From NCBI GenBank assembly GCA_031259805.1, contig JAIRKX010000142.1, positions 1 through 12,648 of the forward strand: a stretch of 12,648 bases of DNA. Reading direction: 5' to 3'. The notes under the pieces were generated by a model. It was not told where the DNA came from. It worked only from the letters and a program-made list of their open reading frames with translations, and did not search any database. Of the stretch, positions 6,264 through 12,648 are shown one piece after another (the first letter of the stretch is position 1; each line of letters starts with the position of its first letter). Source of the stretch: Prevotellaceae bacterium. Lineage in GTDB: Bacteria; Bacteroidota; Bacteroidia; Bacteroidales; UBA932. Made by a program: the position numbers and the translations under genes.

Positions 6264-8945
6264 ATGAAACTGTCCGCAAAATACAATCCGGCCGAGATTG
6301 AAGACAAATGGTATGCTTATTGGATGGAACACCGGTTATTTCATTCGGAACCCGATGAACGTGAACCGTATACAATCGTCATCCCTCCGCCGAATGTGAC
6401 CGGTGTGTTGCACATGGGGCACATGTTGAATAATACGATTCAGGATGTATTGGTGCGCCGTGCGCGCATGCAAGGCAAAAACGCTTGCTGGGTGCCCGGG
6501 ACAGACCATGCTTCTATTGCCACAGAAGCGAAAGTGGTAGCCAAATTGTCGAGCGAAGGCATTCGCAAGGCCGATTTGACTCGCGAGCAGTTCCTCGAAT
6601 ATGCTTGGGAATGGACGCGCAAACACGGCGGCATTATTTTGGAGCAACTGAAAAAACTCGGGGCATCATGCGACTGGGAACGAGTGAACTTTACGATGAA
6701 CGAAGCCTATTCGCGGAGCGTGATTCGCGTATTTGTCGATTTATTCAACAAAGGACGGATATACCGCGGCGTGCGCATGGTCAATTGGGACCCGAAGGCG
6801 CTGACAGCTGTGAGCGACGAGGAGGTAATACATAAGGAAGAACAGGGGACGCTATATTACATAAGGTACAAGATAAAACAACATAATTCCCCCTTCGGGG
6901 ATCGGGGAGATCTTGATTATTGTGTGATCGCCACTACCCGTCCCGAAACTATTATGGGCGATACGGCGATAGCCATTCATCCTAACGATCCGAAGAACGC
7001 CCATTTGCGCGGAAAAACGGTAATCGTACCGCTGATAAACCGCGAAGTGCCGATTATTGAGGACGAGTACATCGACATTGAGTTTGGTACGGGTTGCCTG
7101 AAGGTTACGCCGGCGCACGATGTGAACGACTACCTTCTCGGCGAAAAGCACCGTCTCGAAGTCATTGATATTTTTAATAACGACGGCACGTTAAACGAGA
7201 AAGCGCAAATCTATGTCGGGCAAGACCGGTTTGCCGTCCGCGAGCAAATTGTAAAAGACCTCGAGGCGATGGGGTTGTTGGAAAAAGTGGAACCCTACAC
7301 GCACAAAGTAGGCTTCTCCGAGCGCACCGACGTGGCGATTGAACCGAAACTATCCATGCAATGGTTCGTTAAGATGAGCGAACTGGCCGAACCGGCGTTG
7401 GAGGCCGTGATGAACGACGAGGTACTGTTGTATCCTGCGAAATTTAAAAATACTTATCGCCATTGGATGGAGAATATTAAGGATTGGTGCATTTCGCGGC
7501 AACTGTGGTGGGGGCATCGTATTCCTGCATGGTATCTGCCCGACGGGCGTTTTGTCGTCGCCGAAAATGAGGCGGAAGCTTTGAAGTTAGCCAAGGCGAT
7601 GACCAAAAACAAAGCACTTGCGTCGACCGATCTACAGCAGGATAACGATTGTCTGGATACATGGTTTTCGTCGTGGCTGTGGCCTGTTTCCGTGTTCGAC
7701 CCTGAGGTGCCGGGCAGCGACGAAAAGGTCGATCCGAACATTGATTTGCAATACTATTACCCGACGTCGGATTTGGTTACCGCCCCCGAAATCCTATTTT
7801 TCTGGGTAGCGCGGATGCTGATGGCCGGATATGAATGGGCCGGCGGGTATCCGTTTAAAAACGTTTATTTAACGGGCATTGTACGCGATGAGTTCGGACG
7901 GAAGATGTCGAAAACGCTCGGCAATTCGCCCGAACCGCTGAGCCTGATCAAGCAATATGGTGCCGATGGCATGCGTATGGGTATGCTTCTGACCTCGCCG
8001 GCCGGTAATGACCTCCCGTTCGACGAGGCATTGTGCGAACAGGGGCGCAATTTCTGCAATAAAATTTGGAATGCCTTCCGGCTGGTCGACAGCTGGCAGG
8101 CCGATGATACAGCCGAGCAACCTGCGCATTCGACGCAAGCCGGCGAATGGTTCAAGGAGTCGCTACGTAAGGCAGTCATTGATATTAACGACGATTTTGC
8201 CAAATATCGCTTATCCGAAGCCCTGATGAAGCTCTATAAATTGTTTTGGGACGACTTTTGCGCGTGGTATCTGGAAATCGTTAAACCACAGGTGGGGCAG
8301 GCGATGGACAGTACGACGCTCGGAACCGCCCGGCTGTTTTTCGATTACCTGTTGCGGCTGTTGCATCCGTTTATGCCGTTCATTTCCGAAGAGATATGGC
8401 AATGCCTGCGTCCGCATCAATCCGGCGACAGCCTGATGATTCAGCCGCAACCTTACGCTGACAGTTTCGACGAGGATTGCCTCTCCCATTTTGGGGTGAT
8501 GCAACAGGCCATTGCCTCTATCCGCACCATTCGGCAGACGAAAAATATTCCGCCCAAAGAGCCGCTGGCACTCTATGTGAAGGGCGAGGTGGACGAGCGT
8601 CTGTTCCCCATACTGCAGAAGATGGCTAACTTGAGCGCTATCCGCCCCGGCGGGCCGGAGGATGGGCGCAATGTGGTGTCGTTCCTTGTTGGCACTACCG
8701 AATTTTTCGTGCCGCTCGGCACCCTGCTGAATGTCGAAGAGGAAGTTAAAAAACTGCATGACGATTTGGAATACCAGCAGAAATTTGTCGCGTCCATCAA
8801 GCAAAAGCTAAGCAATGAAAAGTTTGTACGGCAAGCGCCCGAACAGGTGGTCGCATTCGAACGCAAAAAACAGGCCGACGGAGAGGCGCGAATCAAAGCG
8901 ATCGAGGAACAGATAGCAGCGCTTGGCGATGGAATATTAACGTGA
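6264..8945 (+). CDS. valS: Valyl-tRNA synthetase
   Basis: 893-residue class I aminoacyl-tRNA synthetase that charges tRNA-Val in the cytoplasm using ATP and hydrolyses mischarged Thr-tRNA-Val. The start MKLSAKYNPAEIEDKWYAYW is the usual ValS N-terminus. The HIGH signature is H50-M-G-H53 within PPPNVTGVLHMGH. The CP1 editing domain (about 190-350) carries TTRPET at 224-229 and the GTGCLKVTPAHDVND motif. The KMSKS loop is K547-M-S-K-T551. The anticodon-binding helical domain (about 610-770) and the C-terminal coiled-coil arm (about 825-893, lysine/glutamate-rich) are complete. Length is typical (about 870-950). One oddity is a short GC-rich repeat-like segment encoding NSPFGDRGD at 208-216, just before the editing motif. 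Monocistronic between divergent porP and convergent mfd. Confidence 0.98.
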   Translation: MKLSAKYNPAEIEDKWYAYWMEHRLFHSEPDEREPYTIVIPPPNVTGVLHMGHMLNNTIQDVLVRRARMQGKNACWVPGTDHASIATEAKVVAKLSSEGIRKADLTREQFLEYAWEWTRKHGGIILEQLKKLGASCDWERVNFTMNEAYSRSVIRVFVDLFNKGRIYRGVRMVNWDPKALTAVSDEEVIHKEEQGTLYYIRYKIKQHNSPFGDRGDLDYCVIATTRPETIMGDTAIAIHPNDPKNAHLRGKTVIVPLINREVPIIEDEYIDIEFGTGCLKVTPAHDVNDYLLGEKHRLEVIDIFNNDGTLNEKAQIYVGQDRFAVREQIVKDLEAMGLLEKVEPYTHKVGFSERTDVAIEPKLSMQWFVKMSELAEPALEAVMNDEVLLYPAKFKNTYRHWMENIKDWCISRQLWWGHRIPAWYLPDGRFVVAENEAEALKLAKAMTKNKALASTDLQQDNDCLDTWFSSWLWPVSVFDPEVPGSDEKVDPNIDLQYYYPTSDLVTAPEILFFWVARMLMAGYEWAGGYPFKNVYLTGIVRDEFGRKMSKTLGNSPEPLSLIKQYGADGMRMGMLLTSPAGNDLPFDEALCEQGRNFCNKIWNAFRLVDSWQADDTAEQPAHSTQAGEWFKESLRKAVIDINDDFAKYRLSEALMKLYKLFWDDFCAWYLEIVKPQVGQAMDSTTLGTARLFFDYLLRLLHPFMPFISEEIWQCLRPHQSGDSLMIQPQPYADSFDEDCLSHFGVMQQAIASIRTIRQTKNIPPKEPLALYVKGEVDERLFPILQKMANLSAIRPGGPEDGRNVVSFLVGTTEFFVPLGTLLNVEEEVKKLHDDLEYQQKFVASIKQKLSNEKFVRQAPEQVVAFERKKQADGEARIKAIEEQIAALGDGILT
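6888..6910. repeat. Short GC-rich repeat-like insert inside valS
   Basis: Within the valS editing domain, 6888-6901 forms a 5-bp inverted repeat (TCCCC / GGGGA around CTTC), followed by a second G-run (TCGGGGAGATC). It encodes SPFGDRGD at residues 209-216, in a loop where related synthetases, as I recall them, have a shorter linker before the TTRPET motif. The - strand reads TCCCCGATCCCCG, resembling the TCCCCATCCCCG inside the mfd insert. Whether it is a member of a dispersed family cannot be settled from one window. Confidence 0.35.
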
Positions 8946-8961
8946 TGCGTATCTCCTCTGT

Positions 8962-9001
8962 AGTTCTCTGTGTTACTTGGGGCAAAATTACACGGAGAAC
9001 T
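8962..9001. terminator. Hairpin between convergent valS and mfd
   Basis: AGTTCTCTGTGT (8962-8973) pairs with ACACGGAGAACT (8990-9001): a 12-bp stem with one G-U pair on the + transcript and a 16-nt loop. It starts 17 bp after the valS stop and lies 50 bp beyond the mfd stop, where a shared terminator is expected. Neither side has a T-run after the stem, so it is not a canonical intrinsic terminator; it could be a 3' stabilising or factor-dependent element. Confidence 0.4.
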
Positions 9002-9050
9002 GCTGAGGGTTGCGCGGGAAAAATCATAGTTCGGACAGCAGACCCCGCAG

Positions 9051-12000
9051 TCAATCGTCGATCATCAATTTTCCGAGTATTTCGATGGCGTGTTGGACGG
9101 TGGGGACGTTTTGTATGGTCATCATCAGTTTTTCGTTTTGCTCTTTAACCGTGAAACTCTTCGGATGCAGCTGTATGTATTGCAGAATGTGGAAAAATAT
9201 AGACGAACGGTAGTAATTCGATAGCTGATTGCTGATGAAATAGACAATCATCAACCGGTTTTTGAGTACGATTTTTTCAAAGCCCAGTTGTATGGCCATG
9301 CGACGCAGGCGGACAATGTTACATAATTCGTCTACTTCCGGCGGTAATGCTCCAAAACGGTCAATCAGTTCGTCGATGATTTTTTTTAAGGCCGTTTCGT
9401 CGGTAATATTGTCCAATTCCTTGTAGAACCACAGTTTTTCGGAAATGTTACTCACATAGCTGTCGGGGATCAGTATTTCCATGTCGGTATCGATCGTACA
9501 GTCTACCTCGCCCCACGTGTCGGACGACGGGGATGGGGACAGGCCTCTGTCCGACGGCGACGGGGATGGCGTTTCGTCTTGTAGTTCGGCCAGGGCTTCG
9601 GTCAGGATTTTCTGGTAGGTTTCAAACCCCATATCGGTAATGAAGCCGCTTTGTTCGCCGCCTAAAAGGTTGCCTGCGCCGCGAATATTCAAGTCCTGCA
9701 TGGCGATATTAAAACCGCTTCCTAAATCGGAAAAAGCCTCAATTGCTTTGAGTCGTTTCCGGGCATCGTTGGTCAAAAAAATCGGCGGTGGCGCCAGCAG
9801 GTAACAGAACGCTTTGCGGTTCGAGCGCCCTACGCGACCGCGTAACTGGTGCAGTTCGCTCAGGCCGAACAGGTGGGCGCTGTTTACGATAATGGTGTTG
9901 GCATTCGGGATGTCTATACCGTTTTCGATGATGGTCGTGCAAAGCAATACATCGAATGTCCCGTTCATAAAATCGAGGACGACTTTTTCCAGTTGTTCGG
10001 GGATCATTTGTCCGTGTCCGATGCGGAGCGTTACTTCGGGACAGATGCGCATGATAATGTCGGCCATCTCTTCGATATCCTGCAGGCGGTTGTGGATAAA
10101 AAAGACCTGTCCGCCGCGTTGTGTTTCGTACCGGATGGCATCGCGGATGATTCTTTCGTGGAACGGATGCACTTCCGTCACAATCGGATGGCGGTTGGGT
10201 GGCGGCGTGTTGATGATAGACAGGTCGCGCGCGCCCATCAACGAAAACTGCAAGGTGCGCGGAATGGGCGTAGCGGTCATCGTCAGCGTATCGACGTGCA
10301 TTTTGAGTTGCCGCAGTTTTTCTTTGGCGGCTACGCCGAATTTCTGTTCCTCGTCGACAATCAATAGCCCAAGGTCTTTAAAAGCGACCTTCCGGTTCAG
10401 TAGCTTGTGCGTACCGATCAGGATGTCGACCTTGCCGGCGACGGTATTGTCCAACGTCTGCCGGATTTGCGCCGTCGACCGCAGGCGCGAAATATAATCG
10501 ACGGTAACCGGGAAATTGGCCAGTCGCGCCGAAAAGGTTTTAAAATGCTGCAATGCTAAAATGGTCGTGGGGACAAGCACTGCCACCTGTTTTCCGTCGG
10601 CTGCCGCTTTAACGGCTGCGCGAATAGCGACTTCGGTTTTCCCGAATCCCACATCGCCGCATATCAGCCGATCCATCGGAAAAGGTTGCTCCATATCGGC
10701 TTTTACGGCTTGTGTAGCTTTGAGTTGGTCGGGCGTATCTTCGTAAATGAACGACGCCTCGAGTTCATGCTGTAAATACGTATCGCCCGAGAACGCAAAT
10801 CCGGCGAGGCGCCGACGTTGGGCGTACAATATAATCAGTTCGCGGGCGATGTCCTTCACCTTGCGTTTGGCTCGCTGCTTGAAGTTTTGCCACACGCCGC
10901 TGCCCAGCTTGTTGACCTTCGGCGGCTCGCTGTCATGGCTTCGGTATTTGGATATGCGATGTAGCCCGTGGATATTCACAAACAGCACATCGTTGTCGCG
11001 ATAAATCAGTTTTATGACCTCCTGCGTCTTCCCGTTGATTGTCGTTTTCACCAGCCCGTCGAAAACGCCCACGCCATGGTCGATATGCACTACATAGTCG
11101 CCTTTGCGGAGAATGCTTAGTTCCTGCCATGTAAACCGTTCGCTTTGCTTGACCGTCCGCTGCATCGTTACGCGATGATATCGCTCGAAGAGTTGATGGT
11201 CGGTATAACAAACCAGCCTCAACGTATGGTCGATAAACCCTTCGTGCGGGGACAGCGGCACAAATTCAAACGGCATGACGGTTTTCCCGATCGACGCAAA
11301 AATAGCCTTCAGACGTTCCACCTGTGAAGGATTGTCGGTGAAGATATAGACACGGTATGCCTGTTCCGCGCGTTTGACGATGTCGGCGGCCAGCAATTCA
11401 AAATTTTTATTGAATGCCGGCTGCGGCATCGTAGAAAAACACACGGCCGACGCTTCGTCCGTCCGGTTATCCTCCAAAAAGACCTTCGGCTGCCGGCCGC
11501 CGATAATCGTCTGCCACATTTCGGGCGACAACAGGGTGTGGCGCAACGATTCCCTTTTCCACAATTGCTCGATGGCGCCCGCTACATAACCGTTGTTTTC
11601 AACCCAGATCACTGCCGTCGGCCCGACATAATCAAAAAGCGTACCGTGCCCCGCATTCACCTCCCGGTCGTGCCGGACGGGAATAATTTCGATGTGTCGT
11701 ACTGCGGCGTCCGACCGTTGCGTATTCAAGTCAAATCGGCGGATGCTTTCCACTTCGTCATCGAGAAAATCAATCCGGTAAGGCTGATTGTCGACATACG
11801 AGAAGACGTCGACAATGCTGCCGCGAACGGCATACTGTCCGGGCTCCATGACAAAATCGACGCGGGTAAAACCATATGTCGACAGGCGTTCACATAGAAA
11901 AAACATCGACAGGCCTTTGCCGACGCGAATATCGATGATATGGCGTCCCATCTCGTCGCACGACTCCACCAACTCGGTCATCGCCTCGGGATATGTTACC

Positions 12001-12362
12001 ACGATACAGGGAGTCCCGGTGCGCAGGGCGTTCAATGTCGCCGTCCGCTGCACGACAGCCGTTACGTCGAGTTGCCCGTATTCAATACTGCGTTTGAAGG
12101 CGGAAGGGAAGAAAAACACCTGCTTGGAATGGCTCCATATTGCCGCATCGTGCGCCACATATTCGGCGGTTTCGCGATTGACGGCTACATAAATCTGTAC
12201 CTGTGATAAACGGTCAAAAATAGCCGCTATTGCCAGACTCCGCGCCGACCCGTACAGGCCGCATACGGACGTAACGCTCCCCTCGCCCGCACAAATTTGC
12301 GAGTACAATTGCCGGCAGGCGTCCTGTCCGGCAAAAAGAGAAACGAATGTAGAAGCGTCCAT
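9051..12362 (-). CDS. mfd: Transcription-repair coupling factor Mfd
   Basis: 1103-residue SF2 ATP-dependent DNA translocase that pushes RNA polymerase stalled at lesions off the DNA and recruits UvrA for nucleotide excision repair. Domains in order: N-terminal UvrB-like module (about 1-310); RNA-polymerase-interaction domain of the CarD/TRCF type (about 415-480, LRKGDYVVHIDHGVGVFDGL); helicase with Walker A GDVGFGKTE (569-577, K575), DEEQ box 670-673, TMTATPIPRTL, and the TRG/second RecA lobe with HQLRGRVGRS; C-terminal regulatory domain (about 960-1103). The ATG at 12362 is preferred over the in-frame TTG at 12374, because that TTG lies inside the -7 promoter box; the ATG start gives MDASTFVSLF. 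A Ser/Pro-rich low-complexity insert (about 930-953) separates translocase and C-terminal domain. Length is normal for the family. Confidence 0.97.
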   Translation of the reverse strand: MDASTFVSLFAGQDACRQLYSQICAGEGSVTSVCGLYGSARSLAIAAIFDRLSQVQIYVAVNRETAEYVAHDAAIWSHSKQVFFFPSAFKRSIEYGQLDVTAVVQRTATLNALRTGTPCIVVTYPEAMTELVESCDEMGRHIIDIRVGKGLSMFFLCERLSTYGFTRVDFVMEPGQYAVRGSIVDVFSYVDNQPYRIDFLDDEVESIRRFDLNTQRSDAAVRHIEIIPVRHDREVNAGHGTLFDYVGPTAVIWVENNGYVAGAIEQLWKRESLRHTLLSPEMWQTIIGGRQPKVFLEDNRTDEASAVCFSTMPQPAFNKNFELLAADIVKRAEQAYRVYIFTDNPSQVERLKAIFASIGKTVMPFEFVPLSPHEGFIDHTLRLVCYTDHQLFERYHRVTMQRTVKQSERFTWQELSILRKGDYVVHIDHGVGVFDGLVKTTINGKTQEVIKLIYRDNDVLFVNIHGLHRISKYRSHDSEPPKVNKLGSGVWQNFKQRAKRKVKDIARELIILYAQRRRLAGFAFSGDTYLQHELEASFIYEDTPDQLKATQAVKADMEQPFPMDRLICGDVGFGKTEVAIRAAVKAAADGKQVAVLVPTTILALQHFKTFSARLANFPVTVDYISRLRSTAQIRQTLDNTVAGKVDILIGTHKLLNRKVAFKDLGLLIVDEEQKFGVAAKEKLRQLKMHVDTLTMTATPIPRTLQFSLMGARDLSIINTPPPNRHPIVTEVHPFHERIIRDAIRYETQRGGQVFFIHNRLQDIEEMADIIMRICPEVTLRIGHGQMIPEQLEKVVLDFMNGTFDVLLCTTIIENGIDIPNANTIIVNSAHLFGLSELHQLRGRVGRSNRKAFCYLLAPPPIFLTNDARKRLKAIEAFSDLGSGFNIAMQDLNIRGAGNLLGGEQSGFITDMGFETYQKILTEALAELQDETPSPSPSDRGLSPSPSSDTWGEVDCTIDTDMEILIPDSYVSNISEKLWFYKELDNITDETALKKIIDELIDRFGALPPEVDELCNIVRLRRMAIQLGFEKIVLKNRLMIVYFISNQLSNYYRSSIFFHILQYIQLHPKSFTVKEQNEKLMMTIQNVPTVQHAIEILGKLMIDD
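9511..9572. repeat. GC-rich internal repeat inside mfd
   Basis: CGACGGGGATGG occurs at 9525-9536 and 9558-9569, a perfect 12-bp direct repeat 33 bp apart, so in frame (11 codons). Upstream of each copy is a related TGTC(C)GAC-type segment (9518-9524 and 9548-9557). Between them, 9537-9552 is an inverted repeat (GGACAG / CTGTCC around GCCT). On the coding strand it specifies a Ser/Pro-rich run (TPSPSPSDRG then LSPSPSSDTWGE) in the linker before the Mfd C-terminal domain, where I recall acidic or charged linkers in relatives. It behaves like an in-frame repeat insertion tolerated in a flexible linker. Confidence 0.55.
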
Positions 12363-12371
12363 TTTGGGGGG

Positions 12372-12379
12372 CAAAGGTA
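12372..12379 (-). promoter_or_regulatory. mfd promoter -7 element next to the start codon
   Basis: On the - strand TACCTTTG (12379-12372) matches the Bacteroidota -7 consensus exactly. Its last base is only 10 bases from the first base of the mfd ATG (12362). With the usual placement, transcription would begin near 12367, leaving about 5 nt of leader. No good TTTG is found at the -33 position (about 12399-12402 region), so the promoter may be weak or the match fortuitous. Confidence 0.5.
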
Positions 12380-12475
12380 ATGATTTATTTGGGTTGTTGA
12401 TTTGTTATGGAAATAAGGTAGAAATACTACCGCATGCTTTAGCTTACGTAAACCGTTGAAAAATTTCAAATAAAA

Positions 12476-12507
12476 TTTGCATAATTCAAAAAACACTTTT
12501 ACCTTTG
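12476..12507 (+). promoter_or_regulatory. Strong promoter driving the right-edge leader
   Basis: TTTG (12476-12479), 20-bp spacer, TACCTTTG (12500-12507): full agreement with the Bacteroidota -33/-7 consensus, the best promoter in the window. Transcription is expected to start near 12512, almost exactly at the ATG at 12513. It points rightward, divergent from mfd, into the structured leader at 12523-12582. Confidence 0.7.
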
Positions 12508-12522
12508 CGACCATGATAACCC

Positions 12523-12582
12523 AACTAACCATACCAGTCCGTTCGACCCCCGAAGCCCTTTCGGGTTTTTTGGTATGTAGTT
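12523..12582 (+). promoter_or_regulatory. Attenuator-like structured leader with terminator
   Basis: An outer stem pairs AACTA (12523-12527) and CATACC (12530-12535) with GGTATG (12572-12577) and TAGTT (12578-12582): 11 base pairs with a 2-nt bulge. Nested inside is an intrinsic terminator: CCCGAA (12549-12554) / TTCGGG (12560-12565), loop GCCCT, followed by six T (12566-12571). The T-run is thus enclosed by the outer stem. The element sits about 10-70 nt after the inferred transcription start. This is the geometry of a transcription attenuator or of a roughly 60-nt terminated small RNA. I do not recognise a known riboswitch class. Confidence 0.55.
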
Positions 12583-12585
12583 CTA

Positions 12586-12595
12586 CCCCCCCCCC
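12586..12595. repeat. Homopolymer of ten C
   Basis: Ten consecutive C follow the attenuator stem directly. Such tracts are prone to slipped-strand length change. It lies within the short leader frame, and a length of 9 would join that frame to the open frame running off the right edge. Sequencing or assembly error in the homopolymer is an equally plausible source of the apparent frame break. Confidence 0.8.
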
Positions 12596-12648
12596 AACTC
12601 ACTGACGACAAGTTAATTGCAGCGGCATTATCTCCGCAGGCCTTACAG

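Larger units (their letters stand above)
12513..12605 (+). other. Possible 30-codon leader reading frame
   Basis: An ATG 5 bases after the -7 box opens a 30-codon frame (beginning MITQLTIPVR, ending STPPPTH) that stops at TGA 12603-12605. It runs through the terminator hairpin and the 10-C tract. There is no run of a single regulatory amino acid as in classical attenuator peptides. With one C fewer (9 C) the frame would bypass the TGA and continue open to the window edge, ending in TDDKLIAAALSPQALQ; at the present length it is closed. It may be a leader peptide, the out-of-phase start of a gene, or not translated. Sixteen open codons at the edge are weak evidence. Confidence 0.3.

Noticed and set aside
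8211..8804. 197-codon open frame on the - strand within valS
   Set aside because: It lies entirely opposite the conserved valS anticodon-binding and C-terminal regions, has no recognisable motifs, and is a shadow of the real gene. The same applies to the other long antisense frames within the T9SS genes and mfd (e.g. 1284-1934, 9814-10497).
9010..9050. Possible mfd terminator pairing TGCGGG with CCCGC just after the stop
   Set aside because: The loop would be long and the pairing short and interrupted; too weak to annotate.
12363..12374. TTG at 12372-12374 as the mfd start, adding four residues
   Set aside because: It lies inside the TACCTTTG -7 element and would encode an unusual MPPK prefix; the ATG at 12362 is the better start.
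12538..12565. tRNA-like T-arm (GTTCGACCCC) at the right edge
   Set aside because: No acceptor, D or anticodon arms can be formed around it; the bases are better explained by the terminator hairpin and outer stem.

Overview
The window looks like a chromosomal segment from a member of the Bacteroidota, most likely order Bacteroidales (Porphyromonas/Tannerella-like). The grounds are a complete type IX secretion (T9SS) core operon in the porP-K-L-M-N order known from Porphyromonas gingivalis, promoter elements of the Bacteroidota type (TTTG about 20 bp before TAnnTTTG), and A-rich gene leaders with little Shine-Dalgarno signal. Genus cannot be fixed by eye.

Layout: (1) 1-177, + strand: the C-terminal 58 codons of an unrecognised gene, followed by a strong intrinsic terminator (a 28-bp perfect palindrome plus T-rich tail). 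(2) 263-5986, - strand: five tightly packed genes read right to left, porP, porK/gldK, porL/gldL, porM/gldM and porN/gldN, with gaps of 12-47 bp. They encode the PorP/SprF family outer-membrane-associated protein, the GldK/GldN periplasmic ring lipoprotein and its partner, and the GldL/GldM proton-driven inner-membrane motor. (3) 5987-6263: a 277-bp divergent intergenic region. It carries a good candidate porP promoter, a 10-bp direct repeat spaced 21 bp apart upstream of it, and a -7 element for valS. (4) 6264-8945, + strand: full-length valyl-tRNA synthetase. (5) 9051-12362, - strand: full-length transcription-repair coupling factor Mfd, convergent with valS across a 105-bp gap containing a 12-bp-stem hairpin. 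(6) 12363-12648: divergent intergenic region with a -7 box abutting the mfd start and, on the + strand, a near-consensus promoter followed at once by an attenuator-like leader (short reading frame, long stem, inner terminator hairpin with six T) and a 10-C homopolymer; any gene it serves runs off the right edge.

How the genes work together: GldL and GldM form the proton-motive-force-driven rotary motor, GldM crosses the periplasm and contacts the GldK/GldN ring under the outer membrane, and PorP/SprF family proteins link substrates or cell-surface partners to this machinery. valS and mfd are unrelated housekeeping genes (translation and DNA repair).

Most of the window is conventional. The parts most worth a second look are the right-edge leader with its poly-C tract, the short GC-rich repeat-like insertions inside both valS and mfd, and the helically phased direct repeat upstream of the T9SS operon. 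I see no CRISPR array, tRNA, rRNA, transposase or integrase.
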